Assembly: GCA_900543715.1 (NCBI GenBank)
Contig: UQSX01000142.1
Span: 1-5,060 of the forward strand
From: an uncultured Blautia sp.
Lineage (GTDB): Bacteria > Bacillota > Clostridia > Lachnospirales > Lachnospiraceae
Length of the DNA stretch: 5,060 nucleotides
Direction: 5' to 3'
Part shown: positions 1 through 5,060 of the stretch, piece after piece
How the letters are laid out: each line of letters opens with the position of its first letter
Position numbering within the stretch: position 1 is the stretch's first letter
The notes under the pieces: generated by a model
The model's input: the letters and a program-made list of their open reading frames with translations, nothing else
Told to the model about the DNA's origin: nothing
Databases searched by the model: none
Position numbers and translations under genes: made by a program

Positions 1-248
1 AGGCAGAGCACTTCATGGAGCACTCCCGCCTCTCCTGCCACTCTCCTGGCCGTGTCCAGGTCGCAGGAGGGGTGGAGCATGGTGTCAAAGGTTACTGCGT
101 AAATTTTATGCTCCTCTTCCATACACCTTTTCGCCGCCACAAGGAGAAGGCTGCTGTCTACGCCTCCTGAAAAAGCGATGCACAGATCCTGACTGGCATA
201 TTCTTTCATTTTTTCATAAAACGCTTCTTTTTTTTCTTCATATGTCAT
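1..248 (-). CDS. larE: LarE, ATP-dependent sacrificial sulfur transferase (partial, N-terminal 82 residues)
   Basis: The reading frame begins at ATG 248 and stays open to the left edge, so the C-terminal part is missing. Residues 22-38 read as a beta strand followed by the PP-loop SGGVDS (residues 27-32), the ATP-pyrophosphatase signature of LarE and relatives; the following strand 'IYAVTFDT' and the 'LDTARRVAGEAG' helix fit the same fold. In the known pathway LarE adenylates the carboxylated nicotinate mononucleotide intermediate and donates sulfur, in two rounds, to make the dithiocarboxylate that LarC then loads with nickel. It acts in the cytosol. The start is supported by AGGAGG at 257-262, 8 bases upstream, inside the larC 3' end; the two genes overlap by 11 bp, which suggests translational coupling. 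Other PP-loop enzymes (NAD synthetase, ExsB-like) are possible from this fragment alone, but the larC neighbour makes LarE by far the best call. The sulfur-donating cysteine(s) lie outside the window. Confidence 0.92.
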   Translation of the reverse strand, partial: MTYEEKKEAFYEKMKEYASQDLCIAFSGGVDSSLLLVAAKRCMEEEHKIYAVTFDTMLHPSCDLDTARRVAGEAGVLHEVLC

Positions 249-1395
249 TGCTGTAACCTCCTGCCAGAGCTGCCGCCTCGTCATAGACATTTCGGTAAGG
301 CCGTCCTGTTTCTTCACATACTTTCCTTACCGTCTCATATTCCGGATAGCAAAATTTCTGTCCATGATGACAGCAGATCTTTATTTTTACTTTGTGTCCG
401 TCCGAAAGCTCCACTTCTCCGAAAGACCTGGGAAGGATCCTGCGGCTTTCCTCATATTTCCGCAGACCGATACTGGTGGTCTCCCTGAAGATGATATCCT
501 CCAGCTCTTCCTGTTTTTCTTTTCTGCAGATTACCTGGAGCATATAGGCTGGCCGCCCTTTTTTCATCAGGGCAGGAAAACAGCTTGCATCCAGAGCGCC
601 CGCTTTCATCAGGCAGTCGATGGCATAGCCAAGCTGTTCTCCGGAACAGTCGTCTACGTTCGTCTCTAAAACCTGAACCCGGTCCTGTTCCTTTTCCCCT
701 GTCAGAGACTCTTGTTCCTCTTCCAGTATCACGCCCCGGACATTTCCTGTATTTTTACCCTCTCCGGAAATGCCGCAGGCCCAGCCTTTGATCTTTTTTC
801 TCCCCATCTCTCTGACCGGTTCTCCAAATACAGCCAAAAAAGCCCCGCTTCCGGGAGTAAGATTTTCATCCATATCAGAGGAAAAATGAACCGGCAGACC
901 GCTCTTTTTCAAAATCGTCATGATTTCTTTTGAGGGAATCAGCCCTTTTTCTCCAGTTCCAAAGCCTTCCTCCAGTTCACTGATCCGGCATCTGGAAAAT
1001 CCCAGATGCTCCATGGCCTCTGCCAAAGCAGCCAGAGATACCAGAGAGGTCTCTTCTCCGGCCAGCTTCAAAAAAGGACTTCCCTGGGGCAGATCTCCGG
1101 CTTCCCATAGCAGCTCTGCCATTTCACAGATCTTGTTTTCTGTTTCCCTTTGCTTTTTTTGTCCGGCAAAATATTCTTTCACCTTATCCAGGCCGATCTT
1201 TTCTCTGTCTTCTGTAAAAATGCGGGCCCTGTATTCCTTTCTGGAAATTTTTGTCTTCTCTATCCTTATGGGAAAAGAAAACAGACTTTCCAGTTTTTTC
1301 TGGATCTTCTCCGGATCCGCTCCCAGTCCCAGCAAAGCTCCAAGGATCCCTTCGCAGTCTATCTTTCCTTTTCCCTGTATATACAGTTCTTTCAT
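238..1395 (-). CDS. larC: LarC, nickel-pincer cofactor nickel insertion protein, with divergent N-terminal domain
   Basis: This 385-residue protein matches the LarC (DUF111) family, the CTP-dependent cyclometallase that inserts nickel into pyridinium-3,5-bisthiocarboxylate mononucleotide, the cofactor of lactate racemase LarA and relatives. The C-terminal half keeps the family blocks: ETNVDD (residues 244-249), MKKGRP (277-282), FRETTSIGLR (303-312) and PEYETVR with EETGRP (351-366). The N-terminal half aligns in layout (MKELYI, then LGALLGLGAD at 18-27; LTPGSGAFL at 179-187), but the usual DCFSGISGDM-like and HFHEVGA-like motifs are replaced (residues 7-16 and about 106-116). It is one continuous frame, unlike the frameshifted larC of Lactobacillus plantarum. 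I chose ATG 1395 because GAGAGGA lies 8 bases upstream and MKELYI matches the family start; an in-frame TTG at 1440 and an ATG at 1416 have no good ribosome binding site. First gene of the operon, overlapping larE by 11 bp. A Cys/His cluster (CCHH at 341-344, C349) is also atypical. Confidence 0.9.
   Translation of the reverse strand: MKELYIQGKGKIDCEGILGALLGLGADPEKIQKKLESLFSFPIRIEKTKISRKEYRARIFTEDREKIGLDKVKEYFAGQKKQRETENKICEMAELLWEAGDLPQGSPFLKLAGEETSLVSLAALAEAMEHLGFSRCRISELEEGFGTGEKGLIPSKEIMTILKKSGLPVHFSSDMDENLTPGSGAFLAVFGEPVREMGRKKIKGWACGISGEGKNTGNVRGVILEEEQESLTGEKEQDRVQVLETNVDDCSGEQLGYAIDCLMKAGALDASCFPALMKKGRPAYMLQVICRKEKQEELEDIIFRETTSIGLRKYEESRRILPRSFGEVELSDGHKVKIKICCHHGQKFCYPEYETVRKVCEETGRPYRNVYDEAAALAGGYSNDI
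257..262 (-). promoter_or_regulatory. Ribosome binding site of larE
   Basis: A perfect AGGAGG on the minus strand lies 8 bases before the larE ATG at 248 and inside the last codons of larC. It fixes the larE start and supports translational coupling between the two genes. Confidence 0.85.
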
Positions 1396-1400
1396 AAATC

Positions 1401-1410
1401 TCTTCCTCTC
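1401..1410 (-). promoter_or_regulatory. Ribosome binding site deciding the larC start
   Basis: The minus strand reads GAGAGGAAGA here; its AGGA core ends 8 bases before ATG 1395. Neither the in-frame ATG at 1416 nor the TTG at 1440 has a comparable site, so 1395 is the better start. Confidence 0.7.
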
Positions 1411-1432
1411 CGGCATTTTAACCCGGTATACA

Positions 1433-1449
1433 AGGAGCAAAAGGCTCCT
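1433..1449 (-). promoter_or_regulatory. Small hairpin in the lar 5' leader
   Basis: The leader RNA contains AGGAGC, loop CUUUU, GCUCCU: a perfect 6-bp stem with a 5-base loop, between the predicted transcription start (about 1467) and the larC ribosome binding site. It has no U-tract, so it is not a terminator. The 5' arm itself resembles a Shine-Dalgarno sequence. A role in translation or mRNA stability is only an inference. Confidence 0.35.
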
Positions 1450-1458
1450 GCCATGTTA

Positions 1459-1500
1459 TTTTCTCATTTCTGCATTATAGCACAGGATTTTTCTCATTTC
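1459..1500. repeat. Pair of 12-bp direct repeats flanking the lar -10 box
   Basis: TTTTCTCATTTC occurs exactly at 1459-1470 and again at 1489-1500, 30 bp apart (about three helical turns). One copy overlaps the promoter spacer and -35 side, the other covers the predicted transcription start, so they bracket the lar -10 box on the same DNA face. A chance pair is possible in AT-rich DNA, but the position suggests a regulator binding site. Confidence 0.45.
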
Positions 1501-1502
1501 AT
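1474..1502 (-). promoter_or_regulatory. Predicted sigma-A promoter of the larC-larE operon
   Basis: On the minus strand a perfect TATAAT -10 box (1479-1474) is preceded by TGC, giving an extended -10 element. The -35 box ATGAAA (1502-1497, 4 of 6 consensus matches) is 17 bp upstream. Transcription would start near 1467, giving a leader of about 72 bases before larC. The strong -10 with a weak -35 fits a regulated promoter. Confidence 0.7.
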
Positions 1503-1509
1503 CTGAAAT
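1496..1509. promoter_or_regulatory. Candidate operator: 14-bp palindrome between the divergent promoters
   Basis: ATTTCA-TC-TGAAAT is a perfect 6-bp inverted repeat with a 2-bp centre. It overlaps the lar -35 box (1497-1502) and ends 5 bp before the -35 box of the plus-strand promoter, so a bound dimer could affect both. A second, looser inverted repeat, GAAATT-N10-AATTTC (1505-1526), shares its right arm and spans the plus-strand -35. In L. plantarum the lar genes are controlled by LarR at a palindromic Lar box; whether this is an equivalent site is inference. Confidence 0.45.
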
Positions 1510-1514
1510 TTGTA

Positions 1515-1543
1515 TTGAATAATTTCCTCTTCATGTCTAAAAT
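1515..1543 (+). promoter_or_regulatory. Predicted sigma-A promoter of the DUF362 ferredoxin gene
   Basis: TTGAAT (1515-1520) and TAAAAT (1538-1543) are separated by exactly 17 bp. Transcription would start near 1550, leaving a short leader of about 20 bases before AAGGAGG (1562-1568). It is arranged back to back with the lar promoter. Confidence 0.7.
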
Positions 1544-1561
1544 AGTAGAAAAGCCCAAATT

Positions 1562-1568
1562 AAGGAGG
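1562..1568 (+). promoter_or_regulatory. Ribosome binding site of the DUF362 gene, start ambiguous
   Basis: AAGGAGG is followed by two in-frame ATG codons in the palindromic stretch ATGATCATG. The first (1573) is 4 bases from the site, the second (1579) is 10 bases away. Both spacings are off the usual 5-9, so initiation could occur at either; 1579 gives a protein two residues shorter (start MSTSKVYF) that resembles typical family starts. Confidence 0.8.
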
Positions 1569-1572
1569 AAAC

Positions 1573-2703
1573 ATGATCATGAGCACTTCAAAAGTATATT
1601 TCACCGATCTTCGGGCCAAAAACGGAGACAATCTGCTCCAGAAGCTTCAGCGTCTGATCAAAACAGCAGGAATCGGAAATATTGATTTTGAAAATAAGTA
1701 TGTGGCAATTAAAATTCATTTCGGAGAGCCTGGAAATCTGGCCTTTCTCCGTCCCAATTACGCAAAGGCAGTGGCAGACGTAGTAAAGGAACTGGGAGGA
1801 AAGCCATTTCTTACTGACTGCAACACTCTGTATGTAGGAGGAAGGAAAAATGCCCTGGACCATCTGGACAGCGCCAATCTCAATGGATTTAATCCTACTA
1901 CCACCGGATGTCAGATCCTGATCGCAGACGGATTAAAAGGCACAGATGAAGCCCTGGTCCCTGTAGAAGGCGGCACCTATGTAAAAGAGGCCAAGATCGG
2001 CCGGGCCATTATGGATGCAGATATTATCATCTCCCTGAATCATTTCAAAGGGCATGAGGCTGCCGGCTTCGGAGGCGCTCTGAAAAACCTGGGAATGGGA
2101 TGTGGTTCCAGAGCCGGAAAAATGGAAATGCACTCCGCCGGAAAACCTCATGTGGATCAGGACCTGTGTGTAGGCTGTAAAATGTGCGCCAAAATCTGCG
2201 CCCATGACGCTCCTCAGTTTAAGGATAAAAAGGCTTATATCGATCATGAGAAATGCGTAGGCTGCGGAAGATGTATCGGCGTCTGTCCAAAGGATGCAGT
2301 GCTGGCTGCTTCCGATGAATCCAATGATATTCTTAACTGCAAGATTGCAGAATACACGAAAGCCGTTATTCAGGGACGTCCCAATTTCCATATCAATCTG
2401 GTCATTGACGTCTCTCCATACTGTGACTGCCATGGAGAAAACGACGCCGCCATTGTGCCAAATGTGGGAATGTTCGCTTCCTTTGACCCGGTTGCTCTGG
2501 ATGTAGCCTGCGCTCAGGCCGTAAACGCTCAGCCGGTGATCTCCAACAGCAAGCTGGGAGACTGCAGCAAGGAAGAGCGGGCTGCTCATCATCATGACCA
2601 CTTCCACAGCATTTTCCCGGATACCAACTGGGAATCCGCAGTGGAACACGGAGTCGCTATCGGCATTGGAAATAAAGAATATGAGCTGATCACTGTAAAA
2701 TAA
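1573..2703 (+). CDS. DUF362 domain protein with two [4Fe-4S] ferredoxin motifs
   Basis: A 376-residue protein (374 if the ATG at 1579 is used) of the DUF362 family, whose biochemical role is not established. The DUF362 part carries KIHFGEPGN (47-55), HFKGHEAAGFGGALKNLGMG (157-176) and FASFDPVALD (301-310). Inserted within it is a bacterial ferredoxin module with CxxCxxCxxxC twice: C199, C202, C205, C209, and C228, C231, C234, C238 followed by Pro. The first motif has Ala in place of the usual Pro after its last Cys. This predicts two [4Fe-4S] clusters and an electron-transfer role. No signal peptide or membrane segment is seen, so it should be cytosolic. Additional possible metal ligands are CDCH (284-287) and HHHDHFH (339-345). 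It is a single-gene unit with its own promoter and a terminator 14 bases after the stop, divergent from larC. A functional link to nickel cofactor synthesis is possible but only suggested by the shared control region. Confidence 0.93.
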   Translation: MIMSTSKVYFTDLRAKNGDNLLQKLQRLIKTAGIGNIDFENKYVAIKIHFGEPGNLAFLRPNYAKAVADVVKELGGKPFLTDCNTLYVGGRKNALDHLDSANLNGFNPTTTGCQILIADGLKGTDEALVPVEGGTYVKEAKIGRAIMDADIIISLNHFKGHEAAGFGGALKNLGMGCGSRAGKMEMHSAGKPHVDQDLCVGCKMCAKICAHDAPQFKDKKAYIDHEKCVGCGRCIGVCPKDAVLAASDESNDILNCKIAEYTKAVIQGRPNFHINLVIDVSPYCDCHGENDAAIVPNVGMFASFDPVALDVACAQAVNAQPVISNSKLGDCSKEERAAHHHDHFHSIFPDTNWESAVEHGVAIGIGNKEYELITVK

Positions 2704-2717
2704 CTTTTTCTTAAAGC

Positions 2718-2767
2718 AAAAGGATGGGACCGCCGGATAAATCCCGGGCGGTATTCCCATCCTTTTT
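2718..2767. terminator. Bidirectional Rho-independent terminator
   Basis: AAAAGGATGGGA (2718-2729) pairs perfectly with TCCCATCCTTTT (2755-2766), and an inner CCGCC/GGCGG stem (2730-2734 with 2747-2751) extends it after a 3-base bulge. T-runs follow the stem on both strands. It sits 14 bases after the DUF362 stop and 3 bases after the ilvA stop, and so ends both convergent units. Confidence 0.92.
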
Positions 2768-2770
2768 CTA

Positions 2771-3982
2771 TTACAGACTTGCTGTTACCAGCTTCGGCTG
2801 GAAGCCCTCTTCCTCCAGGGCATCCAGTATTTCTTTCTTATGGTCTGTGCCAAAGGCCTCCATGGTAATCCTCAGCTCCACGGCAGCGTTTCGATTGGTG
2901 CTGACAAACTGATTATGCTCCAGCTTGATCACATTTCCCTGTTTTGCGGCAATAATGCCTGCCACCCGTACCAGCTCTCCTGGTCTGTCAGGAAGAAGGG
3001 TGGAAACGGTAAAGATCCGGTCTCTGGCGATCAGTCCATGCTGTACTACTGAAGCCATCGTGATCACATCCATGTTTCCGCCGCTTAAGATGGATACCAC
3101 CTTTTTATTCTGGAATTTCAGATGTTTTAATGCAGCAACGGTAAGAAGGCCGGAATTCTCTACGATCATCTTATGGTTTTCTACCATATCCAGGAAAGCC
3201 ACTACCAGTTCGTCGTCTTCTACTGTAATGATCTCATCTACATTTTTCTGGATAAATGGGAAGATATGATCTCCGGGACGTTTTACTGCAGTGCCGTCGG
3301 CTATGGTATTCACAGCAGGGAGAGTCACAACCTCTCCTTCTTCCAGAGAAGCCTGCATGCAGTTGGCTCCTGCAGGCTCCACTCCGATCACTTTAATATT
3401 GGGATTTAACAGTTTAACAAGGGTGGATACTCCTGTGGCCAGGCCGCCCCCTCCGATAGGAACCAGGATATAGTCTACTAAAGGCAGCTCCTTGATGATC
3501 TCCATGGCAATGGTTCCCTGTCCAGTGGCAACTGCCGGATCGTCAAAAGGATGGATGAAAGTATATCCGTATTTTTCTGCCAGCTCATAAGCATGGTCGC
3601 AGGCCTCGTCATACACATCTCCGTAAAGGACTACCTCAGCCCCGTAGCTTTTGGTTCTTTCTACCTTGATCAGAGGTGTGGTAGTAGGCATGACAATCAC
3701 AGCCTTTACTCCAAAGGCCTTTGCCGCATAGGCCACTCCCTGGGCATGATTTCCGGCAGAAGCTGTGATCAGCCCTTTTTCTCTCTCCTCCTGGGAAAGG
3801 GTGCTGATCTTATAATAAGCTCCACGGATCTTATAGGCTCCGGTGACCTGCATGTTTTCCGGTTTAAAATATACCTTATTTCCTGTCTGGCCGCTGAAAA
3901 AATCACTATATACCAGTTTTGTCTCCTGAGTAACCTTCTTTACAATTTCCGCAGCTTCTTCAAACTTGTCTAATGTCAACAT
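2771..3982 (-). CDS. ilvA: Threonine ammonia-lyase (threonine dehydratase) with C-terminal ACT domain
   Basis: A 403-residue fold-type II PLP enzyme that converts L-threonine to 2-oxobutanoate and ammonia, the first committed step to isoleucine; it may also act on serine. Visible motifs are the PLP lysine in TGAYKIRGA (K51), the substrate loop SAGNHAQG (75-82), the phosphate-binding PIGGGGLATG (175-184) and SGGN (300-303). Residues about 325-400 form an ACT-like regulatory domain (FTVSTLLPDRPGELVRV and onward). The length fits the single-regulatory-domain 'medium' form, between E. coli TdcB (about 330, no ACT) and E. coli IlvA (about 514, two regulatory domains). The ACT domain implies allosteric control, probably by isoleucine and/or valine, although a catabolic role cannot be excluded. 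AAGGA (3994-3990) lies 7 bases before the ATG. It follows ftsY by only 20 bases with no T-box, attenuator or clear promoter, so it is probably co-transcribed with smc and ftsY. A strong terminator follows directly. Confidence 0.94.
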   Translation of the reverse strand: MLTLDKFEEAAEIVKKVTQETKLVYSDFFSGQTGNKVYFKPENMQVTGAYKIRGAYYKISTLSQEEREKGLITASAGNHAQGVAYAAKAFGVKAVIVMPTTTPLIKVERTKSYGAEVVLYGDVYDEACDHAYELAEKYGYTFIHPFDDPAVATGQGTIAMEIIKELPLVDYILVPIGGGGLATGVSTLVKLLNPNIKVIGVEPAGANCMQASLEEGEVVTLPAVNTIADGTAVKRPGDHIFPFIQKNVDEIITVEDDELVVAFLDMVENHKMIVENSGLLTVAALKHLKFQNKKVVSILSGGNMDVITMASVVQHGLIARDRIFTVSTLLPDRPGELVRVAGIIAAKQGNVIKLEHNQFVSTNRNAAVELRITMEAFGTDHKKEILDALEEEGFQPKLVTASL

Positions 3983-4002
3983 CTCTTTATCCTTCTTTCT
4001 GT

Positions 4003-4947
4003 CTATTCCTCGCTCTGAGCCCCGGTGTTGAACAGGGCGTTTACAAATTCATCCGAATCAAATTTCTGAAGATCGTCGATGGTTTCTCCCACTCCGATAT
4101 ATTTTACCGGAATATCCAGCTCTGACTGGATCGCCACGGCAATGCCTCCTTTTGCAGTTCCATCCAGCTTGGTCAGAATGATTCCTGTAACATTGGCCAC
4201 TTCATTAAACTGTCTGGCCTGAGCCAGGGCATTCTGTCCAGTGGTACCGTCCAGGACTACCAAAGTTTCCAGATAAGCCTCCGGATATTCCTTGGCGATG
4301 ATCCTGTAGATCTTTCTCAGCTCTTCCATAAGATTTTTCTTATTGTGGAGTCTTCCCGCCGTATCGCAGAGAAGCACGTCTGCATCCCTGGCCTTTGCCG
4401 CTGCGATGGCGTCATAGACTACAGAAGCCGGATCTGCTCCCTCCTGGCCCCCGATAAGCTCTACTCCTGCCCGGTTGGCCCACTGAGTAAGCTGTTCTCC
4501 TGCAGCGGCACGAAAGGTATCTGCTGCTGCCAGTATCACCTTTTTCCCCTGACTTTTCAGCTTTCCTGCCAGCTTTCCAACAGAGGTAGTCTTACCTACC
4601 CCGTTGACGCCTATGACCAGAACCACAGATTTCCGATTCTCAAATTCATAGGCCGTCTCTCCTACAGCCATCTGTTCCTTAATGCTGTCCATTAAAAGCT
4701 GCTTACACTGAGAGGGATCTTTAATATGCTGCTGGGCCACCTGCTCCTTCAGTCTTTCAATAATAGCAGTGGTTGTATTGATCCCGATATCTCCCATGAC
4801 CAGGATCTCTTCGATCTCCTCGTAAAAATCATCATCTATACTGGAATATCCGCTGAAAATAGAATCAATTCCAGAAACAATATTTTCCCTGGTTTTGGAA
4901 AGTCCCGCTACCAGCCGTTTAAAAAAACCTTTTTTCTCTTCTGCCAT
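4003..4947 (-). CDS. ftsY: FtsY, signal recognition particle receptor GTPase
   Basis: A 314-residue SRP GTPase that docks the Ffh-ribosome-nascent chain complex at the membrane and hands it to the Sec translocon. The N domain (about 10-95) is helical and starts with a basic amphipathic segment (GFFKRLVAGLSKTR, 7-20) that probably serves as lipid anchor; the long acidic A domain of E. coli FtsY is absent, as is usual in Firmicutes. G-domain motifs are all intact: GVNGVGKTT (113-121, P-loop), DTFRAAA (143-149), DTAGR (195-199), TKLDGTAKGG (259-268) and the closing GVGE (285-288) with DDLQKF. The GVNGVGKTT, DTFR and closing motifs fit FtsY rather than Ffh, and there is no Met-rich M domain. ATG 4947 has AGGAGG (4958-4953) 5 bases upstream, overlapping the smc stop codon; the genes are 9 bp apart, so they are coupled. 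ilvA follows, rather than the ylxM-ffh pair often found next to ftsY. Confidence 0.97.
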   Translation of the reverse strand: MAEEKKGFFKRLVAGLSKTRENIVSGIDSIFSGYSSIDDDFYEEIEEILVMGDIGINTTTAIIERLKEQVAQQHIKDPSQCKQLLMDSIKEQMAVGETAYEFENRKSVVLVIGVNGVGKTTSVGKLAGKLKSQGKKVILAAADTFRAAAGEQLTQWANRAGVELIGGQEGADPASVVYDAIAAAKARDADVLLCDTAGRLHNKKNLMEELRKIYRIIAKEYPEAYLETLVVLDGTTGQNALAQARQFNEVANVTGIILTKLDGTAKGGIAVAIQSELDIPVKYIGVGETIDDLQKFDSDEFVNALFNTGAQSEE

Positions 4948-4952
4948 AATCT

Positions 4953-4958
4953 CCTCCT
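4953..4958 (-). promoter_or_regulatory. Ribosome binding site of ftsY, overlapping the smc stop
   Basis: A perfect AGGAGG lies 5 bases before the ftsY ATG and shares bases with the smc TAG stop (4959-4957). This layout is typical of translational coupling. Confidence 0.85.
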
Positions 4959-5060
4959 ATTTATCCAGATCATGTTCGATCAGGTCTACGGAAACCAGGG
5001 TAGACACCCCTTTTTCCTGCATGGTAATACCATAAAGCCGGTCTGCTGCCGTCATGGTAC
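4957..5060 (-). CDS. smc: Chromosome segregation protein SMC (partial, last 33 residues)
   Basis: The minus-strand frame enters from the right edge and ends at TAG 4959-4957. The 33 visible residues read TMTAADRLYGITMQEKGVST and then LVSVDLIEHDLDK. The 'GTM..AD.LYGVTMQE.GVS' block is the characteristic end of the SMC C-terminal ATPase head, just after the H-loop region, and is well conserved in Firmicute SMC proteins. SMC forms the condensin-like complex with ScpA and ScpB that organises the chromosome. The Walker A, hinge, coiled coil and signature motifs lie outside the window. The smc-ftsY order is common in Firmicutes and supports the call. Confidence 0.9.
   Translation of the reverse strand, partial: TMTAADRLYGITMQEKGVSTLVSVDLIEHDLDK

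Noticed and set aside
238..1395. Programmed frameshift or larC1/larC2 split as in L. plantarum
   Set aside because: The frame is continuous from start to stop and both halves are in one frame, so no frameshift is needed.
1396..1440. Longer larC from TTG 1440 or ATG 1416
   Set aside because: The 15 extra residues do not match the family and no ribosome binding site precedes either codon, whereas ATG 1395 has one at good spacing.
1433..1449. Riboswitch (nickel/cobalt type) in the lar leader
   Set aside because: The leader of about 72 bases has only one 6-bp hairpin and lacks the multi-stem core of the nickel-cobalt or cobalamin riboswitches.
920..1480. Plus-strand open frame (186 codons) opposite larC
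   Set aside because: Its Ser/Phe/Pro-rich composition is the mirror of Lys/Glu-rich LarC coding; it matches no family I recognise and overlaps the lar promoter.
1933..2760. Long minus-strand open frame (275 codons) opposite the DUF362 gene
   Set aside because: It is antisense to a clear conserved protein, has no recognisable domain, runs through the terminator at its start, and has no convincing ribosome binding site; it is a by-product of codon use on the coding strand.
3983..4002. T-box, leucine/isoleucine attenuator or terminator between ftsY and ilvA
   Set aside because: The gap is only 20 bases and holds only the ilvA ribosome binding site; no stem or U-tract fits.
1..5060. A novel defence, mobile or biosynthetic system
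   Set aside because: Every gene belongs to a known housekeeping or cofactor family, and there are no transposase, integrase, repeat array or toxin-antitoxin signs; the novelty is limited to the LarC divergence and control region.

Overview
The window looks like chromosomal DNA from an anaerobic low-to-mid GC Firmicute, most likely a Lachnospiraceae (Clostridium cluster XIVa) gut-type bacterium. I infer this from strong AGGAGG ribosome binding sites, sigma-A-like promoters, an smc-ftsY operon and the flavour of the proteins; no ribosomal RNA or other direct marker is present. I see no mobile element, CRISPR array, tRNA or rRNA. Nearly all of the sequence is coding.

Left part (1-1395, minus strand): a nickel-pincer cofactor (lactate racemase cofactor) operon. 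larC (238-1395) comes first and overlaps by 11 bp the start of larE (1-248, its C-terminal part lies beyond the left edge). The LarC protein is unusual: its C-terminal half keeps the family motifs, while its N-terminal half has lost the signature metal-site motifs.

Middle (1396-1572): a 177-bp divergent intergenic region with two back-to-back promoters, one for lar (minus) and one for the next gene (plus). Their -35 boxes are 12 bp apart. A 14-bp palindrome, a second inverted repeat and a 12-bp direct repeat, all built on GAAAT/ATTTC, cluster on these promoters and are the best regulatory candidates of the window. The lar leader also has a small hairpin and a possible 20-codon leader ORF that overlaps the larC start codon by ATGA.

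Plus-strand gene (1573-2703): a cytosolic DUF362 protein with two [4Fe-4S] ferredoxin motifs, of unknown function, with extra Cys/His clusters. It ends in a strong bidirectional terminator (2718-2767) shared with the convergent ilvA.

Right part (2771-5060, minus strand): the end of smc (chromosome condensation), then ftsY (signal recognition particle receptor) 9 bp later, then ilvA (threonine ammonia-lyase with ACT domain) 20 bp after ftsY. No promoter or terminator is visible between them, so ilvA appears to be the last gene of a housekeeping smc-ftsY operon. All genes here belong to known families. The points most worth a second look are the divergent LarC, the lar/DUF362 control region, and the placement of ilvA.
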